From an uncultured Alphaproteobacteria bacterium (GTDB lineage: Bacteria > Pseudomonadota > Alphaproteobacteria > Micavibrionales > Micavibrionaceae), in NCBI GenBank assembly GCA_946480475.1, contig CAMLJM010000012.1, positions 1 to 64,000 of the forward strand: a DNA stretch of 64,000 nucleotides. The letters run 5' to 3'. Positions 52,416 to 61,917 of the stretch are shown in pieces (the stretch's first letter is position 1; every line of letters starts with the position of its first letter). Both the position numbers and the translations under genes were made by a program. Under the pieces are notes generated by a model, which searched no databases, had not been told where the DNA came from, and was given only the letters and a program-made list of their open reading frames with translations.

Positions 52416-55400
52416 CTATTGTGGCGCAGGACCTAATAAGATCTTTCTTGGTTCGGGGATGATGCCTTGTTCAGGTTCTTTCTTAATTACATACCAATTG
52501 TTGGTATTATAATCCATTATGGCTGATGTCGAAAAATCGGGCTTGACGCTTACTGTTCTCAGTGACGGTGCTGTCATGGTCACTGGCGATGATGGTATTG
52601 TTGGCAAAGGTGCTTGCGGACTAACGGGTTTGGCAACATCAGTAAGTTCTGGCTTTGCTGACGGTGGCGGCGCTTCCATCAGCTTCTTTAGCGGCTCTGC
52701 GAGGACATTATTGACGATTGCTAATGACAAGGCGCTGGAGAAATGGTGCTTGGCTGAGTTGGGGCCTAAAACATAGGCGAGCATAACACCCTGGTATTTT
52801 TGCCCGGTCTTTTTGTCCTTTACCGTAAACATAACAGTAGAGGTAAGACTTTTAGATTCTGCTACTGTTTTAGAACCGCCAGGGCCCATTTTGTATTTTT
52901 CGTTACGGCTAGTGCCCGTTTTACCGCTTACTTCAAAACGAAGTTCCTGTGCTTCAGGCTTTGTACCTTTTGCAACAGGATCTTCAAATGCTCTCTCAAT
53001 AGATTTCAATGTGCCGCGCTCAGCAACGCCACGCAGGAGTTTTTGCATGACCTGAGCTACCTCAACAGGCGTAACCCGTTTTGCGGGGCGTACTGGTGAG
53101 GTGGCAACACGGTTGAATGTTTTAACACCTTCGGCGTACTCAAGGCGGACAATCGCGCGGTCCTGCACATCAAGTCCGTCATGCTGAATATTGGAAAGGA
53201 ATTTGATCTGTGCTTTCTGTGTCGTACCTGTGCCACCCAGAACCCATGCAGCGGAAGGATTGTCTGCTGGGAATGGGTATCCCATATCAACCAGCAGGGG
53301 ATGGATCTTCTGTCTGAAGGCGGCGTATTCCAATTCAACACGGATGGCTTTGTCCTGTGCCTTTTTAAGGCCTGGTTTGATGGTAGTTTCACCTGTGACA
53401 GGATTAATCTTGCCCTTAGGTGAAATAATCCATTCAGCTGATGCTTTGCGTTCGGCGGTTGTACTGGCCACCAAATCTTTCCAAGCGTCCATATCCCATC
53501 TTTTGTTTTCAAGCTCTGCCAGTTCCTGCAGGCCTTGATCTAAATGGATGCCTCTAGCCGAGGTATGATTCAACTCATCTTTGACACGCTTGATTTCTTT
53601 GGCGACCATGGAATTTCTGGCTTGATGAATTGCAACAACCAAGGCCAATTCATTTATACCTGCCAGATATCCCCGGTCCATCAGACTGAGATAGTTGATC
53701 TTCCGCTGAGGATCCTTCTTGCGTTCCAGAGTAAATTTATCGGGTGAATACGTATCGTAAACTTTGCGCAAATCGGTTTTGGGCGTCATCTTCACATTGT
53801 TGCGCGCCACATAAGCTTCGAATTCTTCATAAGGCGCATCAGGGAAGATTGAACGGAAAATGACAGCGGCCTGTACAGGATTGCGGTCAACCTTCGCACC
53901 CTTTTTACGGGGGCTATTTACCAACGCGTCGGCAATCTGCTCCGGCGTTTTTCCTTTATAAGCATGCCAGTAACGAGATAGGTGTTTAATACCCTCTGTA
54001 TGAGCGTTCATCTCTACATAATGGGCGCGCATAGGATGATTCATATCTGTATAGATGGAAGGATCTGCATGCAGCATTTCTATCTGCGCATCCTTAATCA
54101 TGTCCATGACCAGGCGCACATGAGGCAGGTTATGCGATTTTTCCATCGCTGTTGCCAGCGTCACCAGGCCGGCAGAATCATCTTCACGTCTGTAATTCTT
54201 AAAGCGGTGCATACCACCACCGGTAAAGAACATTTCATTCGGATTTGTGGAGTATTTCTTCAGTTTAAACACAAAAGCTTCGAGCGTGCCCGTTACAGAT
54301 TTGTCCTCTCTTTCGGTCGCCAAATGCTGAAGCGTCCACAGTGTCAGGGGGCCGTGAGGACGCGCTATCTCCGCTTTTAGCTCTTCTGGCGATAAAGATT
54401 CATATTTTTTATGAGCTTCGTAAATAAATCCCCGTAATGCTGCCTCAACAAATGGAGGTTTCATTGTAGAGCCCATCTGTAGCTGCGTGCCCTGACTTAC
54501 ATCTAACCAACCCTTATTCGTATCAACTTGTACCAGTTTATCATTCGTGGTTTCGTCGGATTTATAAAACAGGAAGCTTAATACAATATCCTTAAGCAGG
54601 GCGGGGTTAGCTTTTTTGTCGCCTAGAATTCCATACTTCTTCGCTACTTCAGGATCGTAAAGACTGTTTAGTCGTGCGCTGATTTCGTCAGTGGCTGGTT
54701 TATCAATTGTGACATCAGCTCTCAGGTCAAATTTGTCCATCTCATGCATGGTGCCGTCTTTGGTCAGGTCAAGGCCCAATGCTTCGGCAATTTCGACGCG
54801 GATGGCATCTACAGCTTTATTTCTGGGGGCTGGCTCTGTCACGGGACCAGCAGTTTTCTTATAGAGATCCTGATGTTTCAGACGCGTTCTGAGAAGCATG
54901 TCAGCAAAGCGCGGATCTTTGATATGCCCTTTTTCCACCATATGCGGAATGTAGTTATCAACCCGATCCTGCAATGATTCATAACCTGCAGGTGTGTTCA
55001 TGTATTTTGAACCCATCTTCAGGGACATGACCAGACTCAGGACCTGGCGATAAGCGACGGCGACTTCCTTCAGTTGGTCATCACTCATATTATCCCGTGG
55101 CAGGGATAGGACATGACTGGTTTCTTCAACAGAGGTGCCATAAAAAGCTCCCAGGGCATCGGCGATACCATGTACTTCGCCCCAGCCTGGTGCTCCCGCA
55201 AAAGGTGCTGCATTTAGGTAATCAAGAATGATTTTCTTACGGGCATTGCGCGTGTCAGGCCCGGAGGCGTACGCGTCACGGGATGCGCTCCCCCATTGAC
55301 GTATTTTTTCAGGAAAGCTTTTACGACCTGTAATAGGATCGACAGTCTGGCCGTTAGGTGAGTTCATAAATTTATCATATTGAACAGCCAGAGTAGATGC

Positions 55401-56063
55401 CCCGGAATGACCCGGCAGAATATGAGCACTTTGGAGGAAGGCTTTCCCGACGCGCAGCCCATTAAATGCAGGGTTTGCATTTGTGGGCATGTCAGGGTCG
55501 CATACATCCTTGTCTTCGACGAAGCACAACGTTTCCACAATATCTACGGCAATAGATTCCAGACTAGGGGCAATATTCTTAGGATATTGCTGTGAATATA
55601 GTGTCTTGTTCTGATCATCTAATAATGTAAGGCCCGTTTGCGCCTTCTTCTCATACTGCAGGTGCAGGTCCATTCCCAGCATGCTGTGGACGTCGTATTC
55701 ATTCTGCTCGCTGGTTTTCCAACCTTTGCTTTTCAGTGTTTCCATACGCTGCGTGATGTTGGCGTAATCTGTGCGCACGGCATAAGGCCCGGTTACTACG
55801 GGCGGTGTTTTTACACGTCTGGTACCAATTTCGCCCTTGGCCATCTTGGTAAAGTACCAAGTGGCCAGATGATAGTTCTCAGATTCATATACGGGGGGGG
55901 CAACAATAAGCGTGGCTAAGGCTGTGCCGCCTAATGTCCAACGTACCCATCGGCGCTTCAGGAATGGATTGGATTTTTGTTCAGTCGGTAGTATTTGCAC
56001 GCTCAACTCTTCCTGAGCATCCGGATTATATCCAGAGCCAGCATTATTTTTGTCTGTAGTCAT
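52416..56063 (-). CDS. divergent 1215-residue bifunctional penicillin-binding protein
   Basis: From ATG 56063 behind GGGAGGCGCTG; a longer frame to 56159 lacks support. A membrane anchor (about 42-58) is followed by a GT51-like domain with altered motifs: VEDKDVC in place of EDxxFxxHxG, GASTLAVQ as motif II and RKKIILDYLNAAPF later. The penicilloyl-serine transpeptidase domain has STMK (Ser 532), SHN (Ser 643) and KTGTS (Lys 1048). The spacing between SxN and KTG, over 400 residues, is far larger than usual and holds a helical insertion. The last 130 residues are Pro/Ser-rich. It is about 400 residues longer than normal PBP1A. A specialised synthase is likely; whether its glycosyltransferase half is active is uncertain. 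Confidence 0.75.
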   Translation of the reverse strand: MTTDKNNAGSGYNPDAQEELSVQILPTEQKSNPFLKRRWVRWTLGGTALATLIVAPPVYESENYHLATWYFTKMAKGEIGTRRVKTPPVVTGPYAVRTDYANITQRMETLKSKGWKTSEQNEYDVHSMLGMDLHLQYEKKAQTGLTLLDDQNKTLYSQQYPKNIAPSLESIAVDIVETLCFVEDKDVCDPDMPTNANPAFNGLRVGKAFLQSAHILPGHSGASTLAVQYDKFMNSPNGQTVDPITGRKSFPEKIRQWGSASRDAYASGPDTRNARKKIILDYLNAAPFAGAPGWGEVHGIADALGAFYGTSVEETSHVLSLPRDNMSDDQLKEVAVAYRQVLSLVMSLKMGSKYMNTPAGYESLQDRVDNYIPHMVEKGHIKDPRFADMLLRTRLKHQDLYKKTAGPVTEPAPRNKAVDAIRVEIAEALGLDLTKDGTMHEMDKFDLRADVTIDKPATDEISARLNSLYDPEVAKKYGILGDKKANPALLKDIVLSFLFYKSDETTNDKLVQVDTNKGWLDVSQGTQLQMGSTMKPPFVEAALRGFIYEAHKKYESLSPEELKAEIARPHGPLTLWTLQHLATEREDKSVTGTLEAFVFKLKKYSTNPNEMFFTGGGMHRFKNYRREDDSAGLVTLATAMEKSHNLPHVRLVMDMIKDAQIEMLHADPSIYTDMNHPMRAHYVEMNAHTEGIKHLSRYWHAYKGKTPEQIADALVNSPRKKGAKVDRNPVQAAVIFRSIFPDAPYEEFEAYVARNNVKMTPKTDLRKVYDTYSPDKFTLERKKDPQRKINYLSLMDRGYLAGINELALVVAIHQARNSMVAKEIKRVKDELNHTSARGIHLDQGLQELAELENKRWDMDAWKDLVASTTAERKASAEWIISPKGKINPVTGETTIKPGLKKAQDKAIRVELEYAAFRQKIHPLLVDMGYPFPADNPSAAWVLGGTGTTQKAQIKFLSNIQHDGLDVQDRAIVRLEYAEGVKTFNRVATSPVRPAKRVTPVEVAQVMQKLLRGVAERGTLKSIERAFEDPVAKGTKPEAQELRFEVSGKTGTSRNEKYKMGPGGSKTVAESKSLTSTVMFTVKDKKTGQKYQGVMLAYVLGPNSAKHHFSSALSLAIVNNVLAEPLKKLMEAPPPSAKPELTDVAKPVSPQAPLPTIPSSPVTMTAPSLRTVSVKPDFSTSAIMDYNTNNWYVIKKEPEQGIIPEPRKILLGPAPQ

Positions 56064-56241
56064 TGCTACAGCGCCTCCCTTTACGCACTCAGTACGCTTA
56101 TGGCGGGAATATATAGGGAAGTGTTGGAAATATGCAAATAATTTGCATTTTCGTGGCAAGGATACCCCCCGTGCGATGCAACATAAGATGCTGAAATCGC
56201 AGGAATTTTACAAAAGTTCCAAGAAATTCCGAGGGTTAGCT

Positions 56242-57243
56242 TTATTGTTCGCGCAGGTCATTTCGTGCCTGCCAGTATCCCATAACAAGATCGTTCATCA
56301 CTTGTTTGGTCGGCTGGATTTCATGGATCAAGCCGACGCCTTGACCGGCGCTCCAGACATTTTTCCATGTGGTTTTATGCGCTGCAGATTCCAGTACTTT
56401 GCTTCCCGTTATAAAGCGCATAAGTTTCGCATATTTCTTTGTCAACGGATGCGTAGTCAGGAGTTTTTCTATAGGGGATAAGTGAAGCCCTACTTTTTGT
56501 ATGTAAGGCGTGTTGATAACGGCCGCAGGTGTTCCTGATATACGTGATGTCAACACAATGTCCTCAGGCTTTGCATCCAGAATGGCTTGCTTATACCCAT
56601 CATTCACGCCGGCCTCTGTTGTTGCGATAAAGCGCGTGCCAATCTGAACGGCATCGGCACCAAGTATAAGAGCCGCCAGTATTTGCTGGCCTGTGACGAT
56701 GCCACCTGCCGCGACAATAGGAATATTTAACCTCTCGCGTAAGTAAGGCAAAAAGACCATCGGGGATAATGGACCTGCATGTCCTCCCGCGCCGGCAGAT
56801 ACGGCTATCACGCCGTCACAACCTAAATCCTGTACTTTTTGTGCATATTTCATATCGATAACATCACAGAAAACTTTACCGCCATAATCGTGCAGCGTTT
56901 CAATGACTTTCTGCGGATTACCTAGCGATGTAATAACGATAGGCACTTTGTGGGATTTTATGATTTCCAGGTCGGATTCCATACGGATATTGCTCTTATT
57001 AACGATCAAGTTGATCGCATAGGGTTTATCTGTGCGTTTCCGGATTTCCGTCAGGGCGGTGTCCAACTGTTCTGAAGAGCGCCAGTTCAGGGAAGGGGCT
57101 GCGCCGATACCTCCTGCATTTGAGGCTTCGGATACTAATCCTTCGTTACTGACTAAGAACATGGGTGCAGCAATAATAGGGTATGAGCATCCCAGTAATC
57201 GGGTGAATCGTGTCTCAATGCTGGGGAAAGTAAGATTACTCAT
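56242..57243 (-). CDS. nitronate monooxygenase / 2-nitropropane dioxygenase-like FMN enzyme
   Basis: A 333-residue TIM-barrel flavoprotein. N-terminal YPIIAAPMFLVSNEGLVSEASNAGGIGAA is typical. The segment GVIAVSAGAGGHAGPLSP holds the catalytic-type His region of class I enzymes, and IPIVAAGGIVTGQQILAALILGADAVQIGTRFIAT is the FMN-phosphate site. Such enzymes oxidise alkyl nitronates such as propionate-3-nitronate; some are enoyl-reductase-like. It is a single minus-strand gene. The leading neighbour is the divergent PBP. Confidence 0.87.
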   Translation of the reverse strand: MSNLTFPSIETRFTRLLGCSYPIIAAPMFLVSNEGLVSEASNAGGIGAAPSLNWRSSEQLDTALTEIRKRTDKPYAINLIVNKSNIRMESDLEIIKSHKVPIVITSLGNPQKVIETLHDYGGKVFCDVIDMKYAQKVQDLGCDGVIAVSAGAGGHAGPLSPMVFLPYLRERLNIPIVAAGGIVTGQQILAALILGADAVQIGTRFIATTEAGVNDGYKQAILDAKPEDIVLTSRISGTPAAVINTPYIQKVGLHLSPIEKLLTTHPLTKKYAKLMRFITGSKVLESAAHKTTWKNVWSAGQGVGLIHEIQPTKQVMNDLVMGYWQARNDLREQ

Positions 57244-57612
57244 GGTTTTATTATGAGCAAAATCTCATATAAGTCCATAGCTCAAATTTTCAGGCGATCT
57301 TCTCAGTAAAAGGCACACTTTAGGGTCAGGGATTTCCTTGATTGAACTCATTGAGAATTTTGCGGACTCGGCAGAATTTACCGCCTGTAAAATCAGGGAA
57401 AGAGTCAGGGAACTATCAGAATGTGTTTTTTCACCAAAAGCCTATAGATGGCAGGGGGTTAAGGTTTTTGCTCTTAACCCAAATGAGCGGCAATAATTTC
57501 CCTACAAGACTCTAATGCTAGGCACAATTAACCCATTGAAATAATTTATATATTTGCGATTTAATTAAAGTATGCGGCCCTAAAAAGGACTGCCAACCTC
57601 AGAAGGATTCTG
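57244..57612. other. 369-base intergenic region upstream of the flagellin-like gene
   Basis: No coding frame is convincing. It holds a perfect 8-bp hairpin (GGGTTAAG at 57456-57463 with CTTAACCC at 57473-57480), three TCAGGGA copies between 57325 and 57405, and an AT-rich stretch at 57530-57570 where the flagellin promoter probably lies. I see no clear sigma-28 or sigma-54 consensus. Confidence 0.4.
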
Positions 57613-58962
57613 ATGGTCAAGAGTACGGAGAACATACTCACCCCGGTTCAGTTGCGACAACTGACCGCTATACAGTCAACGGCTAGCGCTTTGTCTGCTA
57701 CGACTTTGCGTCTTAATTCCGGACTGAAAGTTCAGTCAGTTCTGGATAATCCGCAGAACTTTTTCACAGCACGCGCCCTGAATTATCGCGCAGCGGACCT
57801 CAACCGTATTCTTGATAGTATCGGCCAGAATATTCAGGTGATTAAGACGGCGGAGGCTGGCCTTGAAGCGGCGCTCAAGCTGTTGGACCAGGCTGAGGCT
57901 TACCTCACCGATGTTGAACAACAGTTTATGGCTGGTGAGATTGATATCACTGAAACAGTCGATAACAGTTTACCTGATAATGCGACAGCCGTAACATTCA
58001 CAGCACCGGGCGATTTAATTCCGTATGATGCCGGACAAGATGGCATAGGTGTTATTACAATCCTGAATGGCGGCACAGGTGTATCGCTTGATGGCAACCT
58101 TTGGAAGCGTAAAGCGCTGAACTATACCGTCACTGCGAATACGATTCTGCAATTTGATTTCCGTAGCGGCAACCAGCCGGAAATCGCAGGTATCGGTTTT
58201 GATAACGATACGAATTATACTAATAGTAATACGCAGTTCTTCCTGTACGGCTCTCAGACCAGCGGGGTGACCTGGCGTGTGCCTACATCTACTTATGATT
58301 ATGATGGTTCGGGGGACTGGGTTCATGTTGAGATACCTATAGGCACATTCTTTACCGGCACGTTTAGCCACATGACATTTATCAATGATGATGATGGACC
58401 GGGTGATGATGGTGATGCATCATACGATAATATTATACTGAGCGAAGGTCCCCTCGAAGAGAATGAAACGATCAAGTCTGCGCCTGAGGAAATTGAAGAA
58501 GAGTATGCGCGTATTCTGAGGCAGTTGGATCTAGTGGCGCTCGATAGCAATTATCGAGGTACAAATTTGCTGGATGATGATGACCTGACAACATATTTCA
58601 ATGAGCGGCGTACCAGTTCCATTCTGACAGAGGGTATAGAAGCAAGCTCGTCCGGTCTTGGACTCGAATATGATGATTTTGGCACCTTAGAAGCTATTCA
58701 AGAGAAGCTTGTTCAGGTGCGAGAGGCGCGTGAAAAGCTGCGTAGCTATGCTACTTCTCTGGCTGTGGATATGGGTGTCATGCTTATGCGGGAGAGTTTC
58801 ACCGCAACCATGAGCAACATCCTGCAAGAAGGGCGCGACGAACTGATCTTAACAGACCAAAACGAAGAGGGAGCGATGATGCTGGCATTACAAACAAGAC
58901 AGCAACTGCAAATGAGTGTGCTTTCGGTACGTCCACGCAGCATTCTTGATTTATTTAGTTAA
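57613..58962 (+). CDS. flagellin-like protein with an inserted beta-sandwich (lectin/CBM-like) domain
   Basis: A 449-residue protein with flagellin-type ends. The N-domain (about 1-110) has [60 protein letters not shown] landmarks, equivalent to the ND0/ND1 coiled coil. The C-domain (about 295-449) has [13 protein letters not shown] and ends [15 protein letters not shown]. Between them, about residues 163-278, lies a domain that is not flagellin: alternating beta strands and many Asp/Asn/aromatic residues ([52 protein letters not shown]). This pattern resembles calcium-binding carbohydrate-binding modules of secreted proteins. No other flagellar gene is nearby. Surface display of a sugar-binding domain on the filament is the inference. 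Confidence 0.75.
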   Translation: MVKSTENILTPVQLRQLTAIQSTASALSATTLRLNSGLKVQSVLDNPQNFFTARALNYRAADLNRILDSIGQNIQVIKTAEAGLEAALKLLDQAEAYLTDVEQQFMAGEIDITETVDNSLPDNATAVTFTAPGDLIPYDAGQDGIGVITILNGGTGVSLDGNLWKRKALNYTVTANTILQFDFRSGNQPEIAGIGFDNDTNYTNSNTQFFLYGSQTSGVTWRVPTSTYDYDGSGDWVHVEIPIGTFFTGTFSHMTFINDDDGPGDDGDASYDNIILSEGPLEENETIKSAPEEIEEEYARILRQLDLVALDSNYRGTNLLDDDDLTTYFNERRTSSILTEGIEASSSGLGLEYDDFGTLEAIQEKLVQVREAREKLRSYATSLAVDMGVMLMRESFTATMSNILQEGRDELILTDQNEEGAMMLALQTRQQLQMSVLSVRPRSILDLFS

Positions 58963-59929
58963 GTATATCCTGAAAATAACTTCTAATGGCTGTTTTGACA
59001 TCTTCAGGATCGCTCATTTTATTCACGCTGTTCCTGAATTCATTAGCGCCGCGTAAGCCTGTGCAATACCAAGAGATGTGCTTGCGGGCGATGCCAACAC
59101 CGAGATGCGTGCCGTAATAACTCAGCATATCTTCATAGTGTTCTAATACGAGATCGGATAGTGGAGCAATATCCGGTGCTCCCGTTACCGGGTTGCCACT
59201 GACATAATCCATTGCCTGACGGATCAGCCAAGGCTTGCCGTAAGAGCCGCGCCCGATCATGACACCATCGGCTCCTGATTTTTGGCGCGCGGTGATGGCA
59301 TCTTCGGGTGAGAGGATATCCCCGTTGACCACGACAGGAATTTTTACAGCTTCTTTGACGGCACGAATGGCACCCCAGTTTGCCTGGCCTTTGTACATCT
59401 GGTTGCGGGTGCGTCCATGGACAGTAATCATCTTGATGCCGACATCTTCGGCGATCTTTGCCAGCTTGGGCGCGTTCAGGCTGCTTTCATCCCAGCCGAG
59501 ACGCATCTTGACGGTTACGGGAACATCAACCGCCTTCGCCGTTTGCTCCATAATCTGCGCCGCCAGCATTTCATCCCGCATGAGAGCGGAACCTGCATAA
59601 TTATTGACGATTTTTTTGACCGGGCAGCCGAAGTTGATATCGATAATGGCGGCACCGCGACCGACATTGATCTTGGCGGCTTCGGCCATGATATCAGGTT
59701 CGCATCCAGCGAGTTGTACGGCTATGGGGAACTCTTCGCTGTAATCGGTGTTGCTTTTAAGAGAGTTGGCTCCTTGCTCCAGCATCAGACGGCTGGCGAT
59801 CATTTCCGAGAATACCAAACCGGCGCCGAAACGTTTGACGACGCGGCGGAAGGGTTGATCGGTGACGCCTGACATAGGGGCCAGGAATATAGGGTCCTCA
59901 ATCTTAATGGGGCCGATATTGAAACTCAT
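58955..59929 (-). CDS. dusB: tRNA-dihydrouridine synthase B
   Basis: FMN-dependent tRNA-modifying enzyme of 324 residues from ATG 59929. [16 protein letters not shown] begins the TIM barrel. The catalytic Cys is in [43 protein letters not shown] and [10 protein letters not shown] complete the flavin and tRNA-binding landmarks, followed by the C-terminal helical domain. It converges on the flagellin-like gene with an 8-base overlap. The usual nifR3-ntr neighbours of alphaproteobacterial dusB are absent here. Confidence 0.92.
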   Translation of the reverse strand: MSFNIGPIKIEDPIFLAPMSGVTDQPFRRVVKRFGAGLVFSEMIASRLMLEQGANSLKSNTDYSEEFPIAVQLAGCEPDIMAEAAKINVGRGAAIIDINFGCPVKKIVNNYAGSALMRDEMLAAQIMEQTAKAVDVPVTVKMRLGWDESSLNAPKLAKIAEDVGIKMITVHGRTRNQMYKGQANWGAIRAVKEAVKIPVVVNGDILSPEDAITARQKSGADGVMIGRGSYGKPWLIRQAMDYVSGNPVTGAPDIAPLSDLVLEHYEDMLSYYGTHLGVGIARKHISWYCTGLRGANEFRNSVNKMSDPEDVKTAIRSYFQDILN

Positions 59930-60010
59930 GGCGGGAATGTAATCCACAGGCCGGGTATACGCCTACAAAAAACTACTCGTTTTAGAAAGGGAAATGTCCA
60001 TAATCAGGTC

Positions 60011-60688
60011 ATGACATTCAAAATTGCCAAAAGCTGGGCTGATGAGATCGGTTCTGAACTGGATAAGCCCTATATGGGCAAGCTTTCTGCTTTCCTGAAA
60101 GAACGGAAAGTAGCGGGAAAAACTATCTATCCGCAAAATGATGAGATATTTCAGGCGTTGGAATTAACCGGTTTCAAAGATGTTCGGGTGGTGATTATCG
60201 GGCAGGATCCCTATCACGGGCCGGGGCAGGCGCACGGGCTTTCATTCTCGGTGCGTAAAGGCGTGCGTATTCCTCCAAGCCTTAAGAATATCTATAAAGA
60301 GATCGAAAATGAATTTGATGTGACCATGCCTGCCCATGGTGATTTGACCGGATGGGCAAAACAGGGTGTTTTGCTTCTGAATGCTACACTGACCGTTGAG
60401 GAGGCGAGTGCGGGCGCTCATCAAAAGAAGGGCTGGGAGGAGTTCACTGATGCGATCATTCGCGCCATCAATAATCATCATGAGCATGTAGTGTTCATGC
60501 TCTGGGGTTCATACGCTCAGAAGAAGGGGGCCTTTATAGACCGATCAAGGCATCTGGTGCTGGAATCGGTTCATCCCTCGCCGTTATCGGCTCATAGGGG
60601 ATTCCTTGGAAATGGTCATTTTGCCAAGGCGAATGAATACCTGAAAAAACATGGACGGACACCCATTTCTTGGCAGAAGCTGGATTAG
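60011..60688 (+). CDS. ung: uracil-DNA glycosylase
   Basis: Family 1 uracil-DNA glycosylase of 225 residues. The catalytic water-activating loop is GQDPYHGPGQAHGLSFSV with Asp in DPYHG. The uracil pocket LLLNATLTVE follows, and the DNA-intercalating loop is HPSPLSAHRGFLG with the catalytic His and Leu-like residue. It removes misincorporated or deaminated uracil from DNA. All motifs are intact and the size is standard. It is divergent from dusB. Confidence 0.95.
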   Translation: MTFKIAKSWADEIGSELDKPYMGKLSAFLKERKVAGKTIYPQNDEIFQALELTGFKDVRVVIIGQDPYHGPGQAHGLSFSVRKGVRIPPSLKNIYKEIENEFDVTMPAHGDLTGWAKQGVLLLNATLTVEEASAGAHQKKGWEEFTDAIIRAINNHHEHVVFMLWGSYAQKKGAFIDRSRHLVLESVHPSPLSAHRGFLGNGHFAKANEYLKKHGRTPISWQKLD

Positions 60689-60700
60689 AGCGTAAAAAAC

Positions 60701-60715
60701 AGGTATATTATACCT
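60701..60715. promoter_or_regulatory. 15-base palindrome, candidate operator upstream of the TetR gene
   Basis: AGGTATA and TATACCT form a perfect inverted repeat around one T, 31 bases before the regulator's GTG start. Size and place fit a TetR-family autoregulatory operator. Confidence 0.55.
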
Positions 60716-60745
60716 ATAAGTACAGATTTATCTGGAGTTAGAATC

Positions 60746-61330
60746 GTGGCCGGAAGACCTAGAGAGTTTGATTACGATGAAGCCCTTGAGCAGGCTATGC
60801 GTGTCTTTTGGAGCAAGGGCTATGAAGGCACATCAATGCCTGACCTGACTGATGCGATGGGTATGAACCGTCCCAGCATTTATGCTTCTTTTGGCAATAA
60901 AGAAGAGTTGTTTCGTAAAGCACTGGAGCGTTATGCCGAAAATGCACAGGCATTTTTTCGTGAGGCTTTGAATAAGCCGACTATACATGAGTCTATCAGT
61001 GCCTTTCTGTGTGGCGCGGCAACATCGTTCGCTTGTCCAGAAAGCCCACGTGGCTGTATGGCCGTACAGGGTGCCTTGGCTTGCAGTGATGAGGCGGAGG
61101 CGGCCAAGCTTGAGGCGATGGGGCGTCGTGAAGATGTTGTAAAAGTGCTGCTGGAGCGTTTCGAGCGTGCTGTAACAGAAGGTGAAATTTCTAAAAGCAT
61201 TGATATCAATGGGTTGGCTCGTTTCTTTACGGCTGTTGTTCAGGGCATGTCTGTGCAAAGTTCGGGTGGGGCTACATGTGATCAGCTTCGTGCGATTGCT
61301 GATAATGCACTTAAAGCTCTGCCGGTATAA
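60746..61330 (+). CDS. TetR/AcrR-family transcriptional regulator
   Basis: A 194-residue repressor-type regulator with a GTG start behind TGGAG. The N-terminal helix-turn-helix reads AMRVFWSKGYEGTSMPDLTDAMGMNRPSIYASFGNKEELF, a close fit to the family. The ligand-binding half contains SPRGCMAVQGALAC, the Cys-containing core common to a subgroup that responds to small electrophiles or lipophilic compounds. A palindrome lies just upstream. Targets may include itself and genes downstream (slyX, the TolC-adaptor pair), but this is inference. Confidence 0.88.
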   Translation: MAGRPREFDYDEALEQAMRVFWSKGYEGTSMPDLTDAMGMNRPSIYASFGNKEELFRKALERYAENAQAFFREALNKPTIHESISAFLCGAATSFACPESPRGCMAVQGALACSDEAEAAKLEAMGRREDVVKVLLERFERAVTEGEISKSIDINGLARFFTAVVQGMSVQSSGGATCDQLRAIADNALKALPV

Positions 61331-61358
61331 TTTTGAATTTTCATGAAAGTATGCTGAC

Positions 61359-61595
61359 GTGACTGATGAAGAGATGCAGAAAATTGAAATCACTTTAGCG
61401 CATCATGAGCAGCAGATTGCCGATCTCAGCGAGATGCTTAATACGCAGTGGCAACAGATCGAAGCGCTGAAGCGTCAGCTGACCATGGCTCAAGATAAGT
61501 TAAAGACCCTAGAGGCAGGGGCTTCTGATGCGGCTGCGGAAGCCGGTATGAGCGTTGCCGAAATGGCGGCTAGGGATAAGCCTCCACATTATTGA
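61359..61595 (+). CDS. slyX: SlyX family protein
   Basis: A 78-residue small protein from GTG 61359, 28 bases after the TetR stop. It is a single amphipathic coiled coil (EMQKIEITLAHHEQQIADLSEMLNTQWQQIEALKRQL, discontinuous heptads) with the diagnostic C-terminal DKPPHY. The role of SlyX proteins is unknown. Position suggests cotranscription with the TetR gene. Confidence 0.85.
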   Translation: MTDEEMQKIEITLAHHEQQIADLSEMLNTQWQQIEALKRQLTMAQDKLKTLEAGASDAAAEAGMSVAEMAARDKPPHY

Positions 61596-61917
61596 GAATC
61601 AATCAGTGTAAGTGCTCATTGATGTGGGAGATGCCGCGGATTTATTTTCCGGAATTATGCGTGCTTTTCCAAGAATGATCATACAAGGGTATTATATTGC
61701 CGCTAAGAACTGAGGGTGCAAGACTCAAGTGATTCAAAATAAAGCATAAATTATATTCCCATAATATTACTCTTTCGACATTCTGGTTGTGGGCAATATC
61801 GTGGACAGAGTCGCTCATGCCCATGAAATTAAACACTTTTTGTCTGCACATTTATGATGTACCATTTACAAAGAATACCTTCCTTCCGTTCCCTTTTCTG
61901 ACAAAGAACGGCTTCTT
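61596..61917. other. 322-base intergenic region upstream of the TolC gene
   Basis: AT-rich region with no convincing gene. A minus-strand frame of 69 codons (61642-61851) has no ribosome-binding site and poor composition, so I do not call it. A weak stem near 61601-61624 follows slyX. The promoter of the tolC-adaptor operon is probably near 61850-61900, but no clear hexamers are seen. Confidence 0.35.

Noticed and set aside
61642..61851. Minus-strand 69-codon ORF between slyX and the TolC gene
   Set aside because: No ribosome-binding site, no recognisable motif and composition close to random AT-rich DNA.
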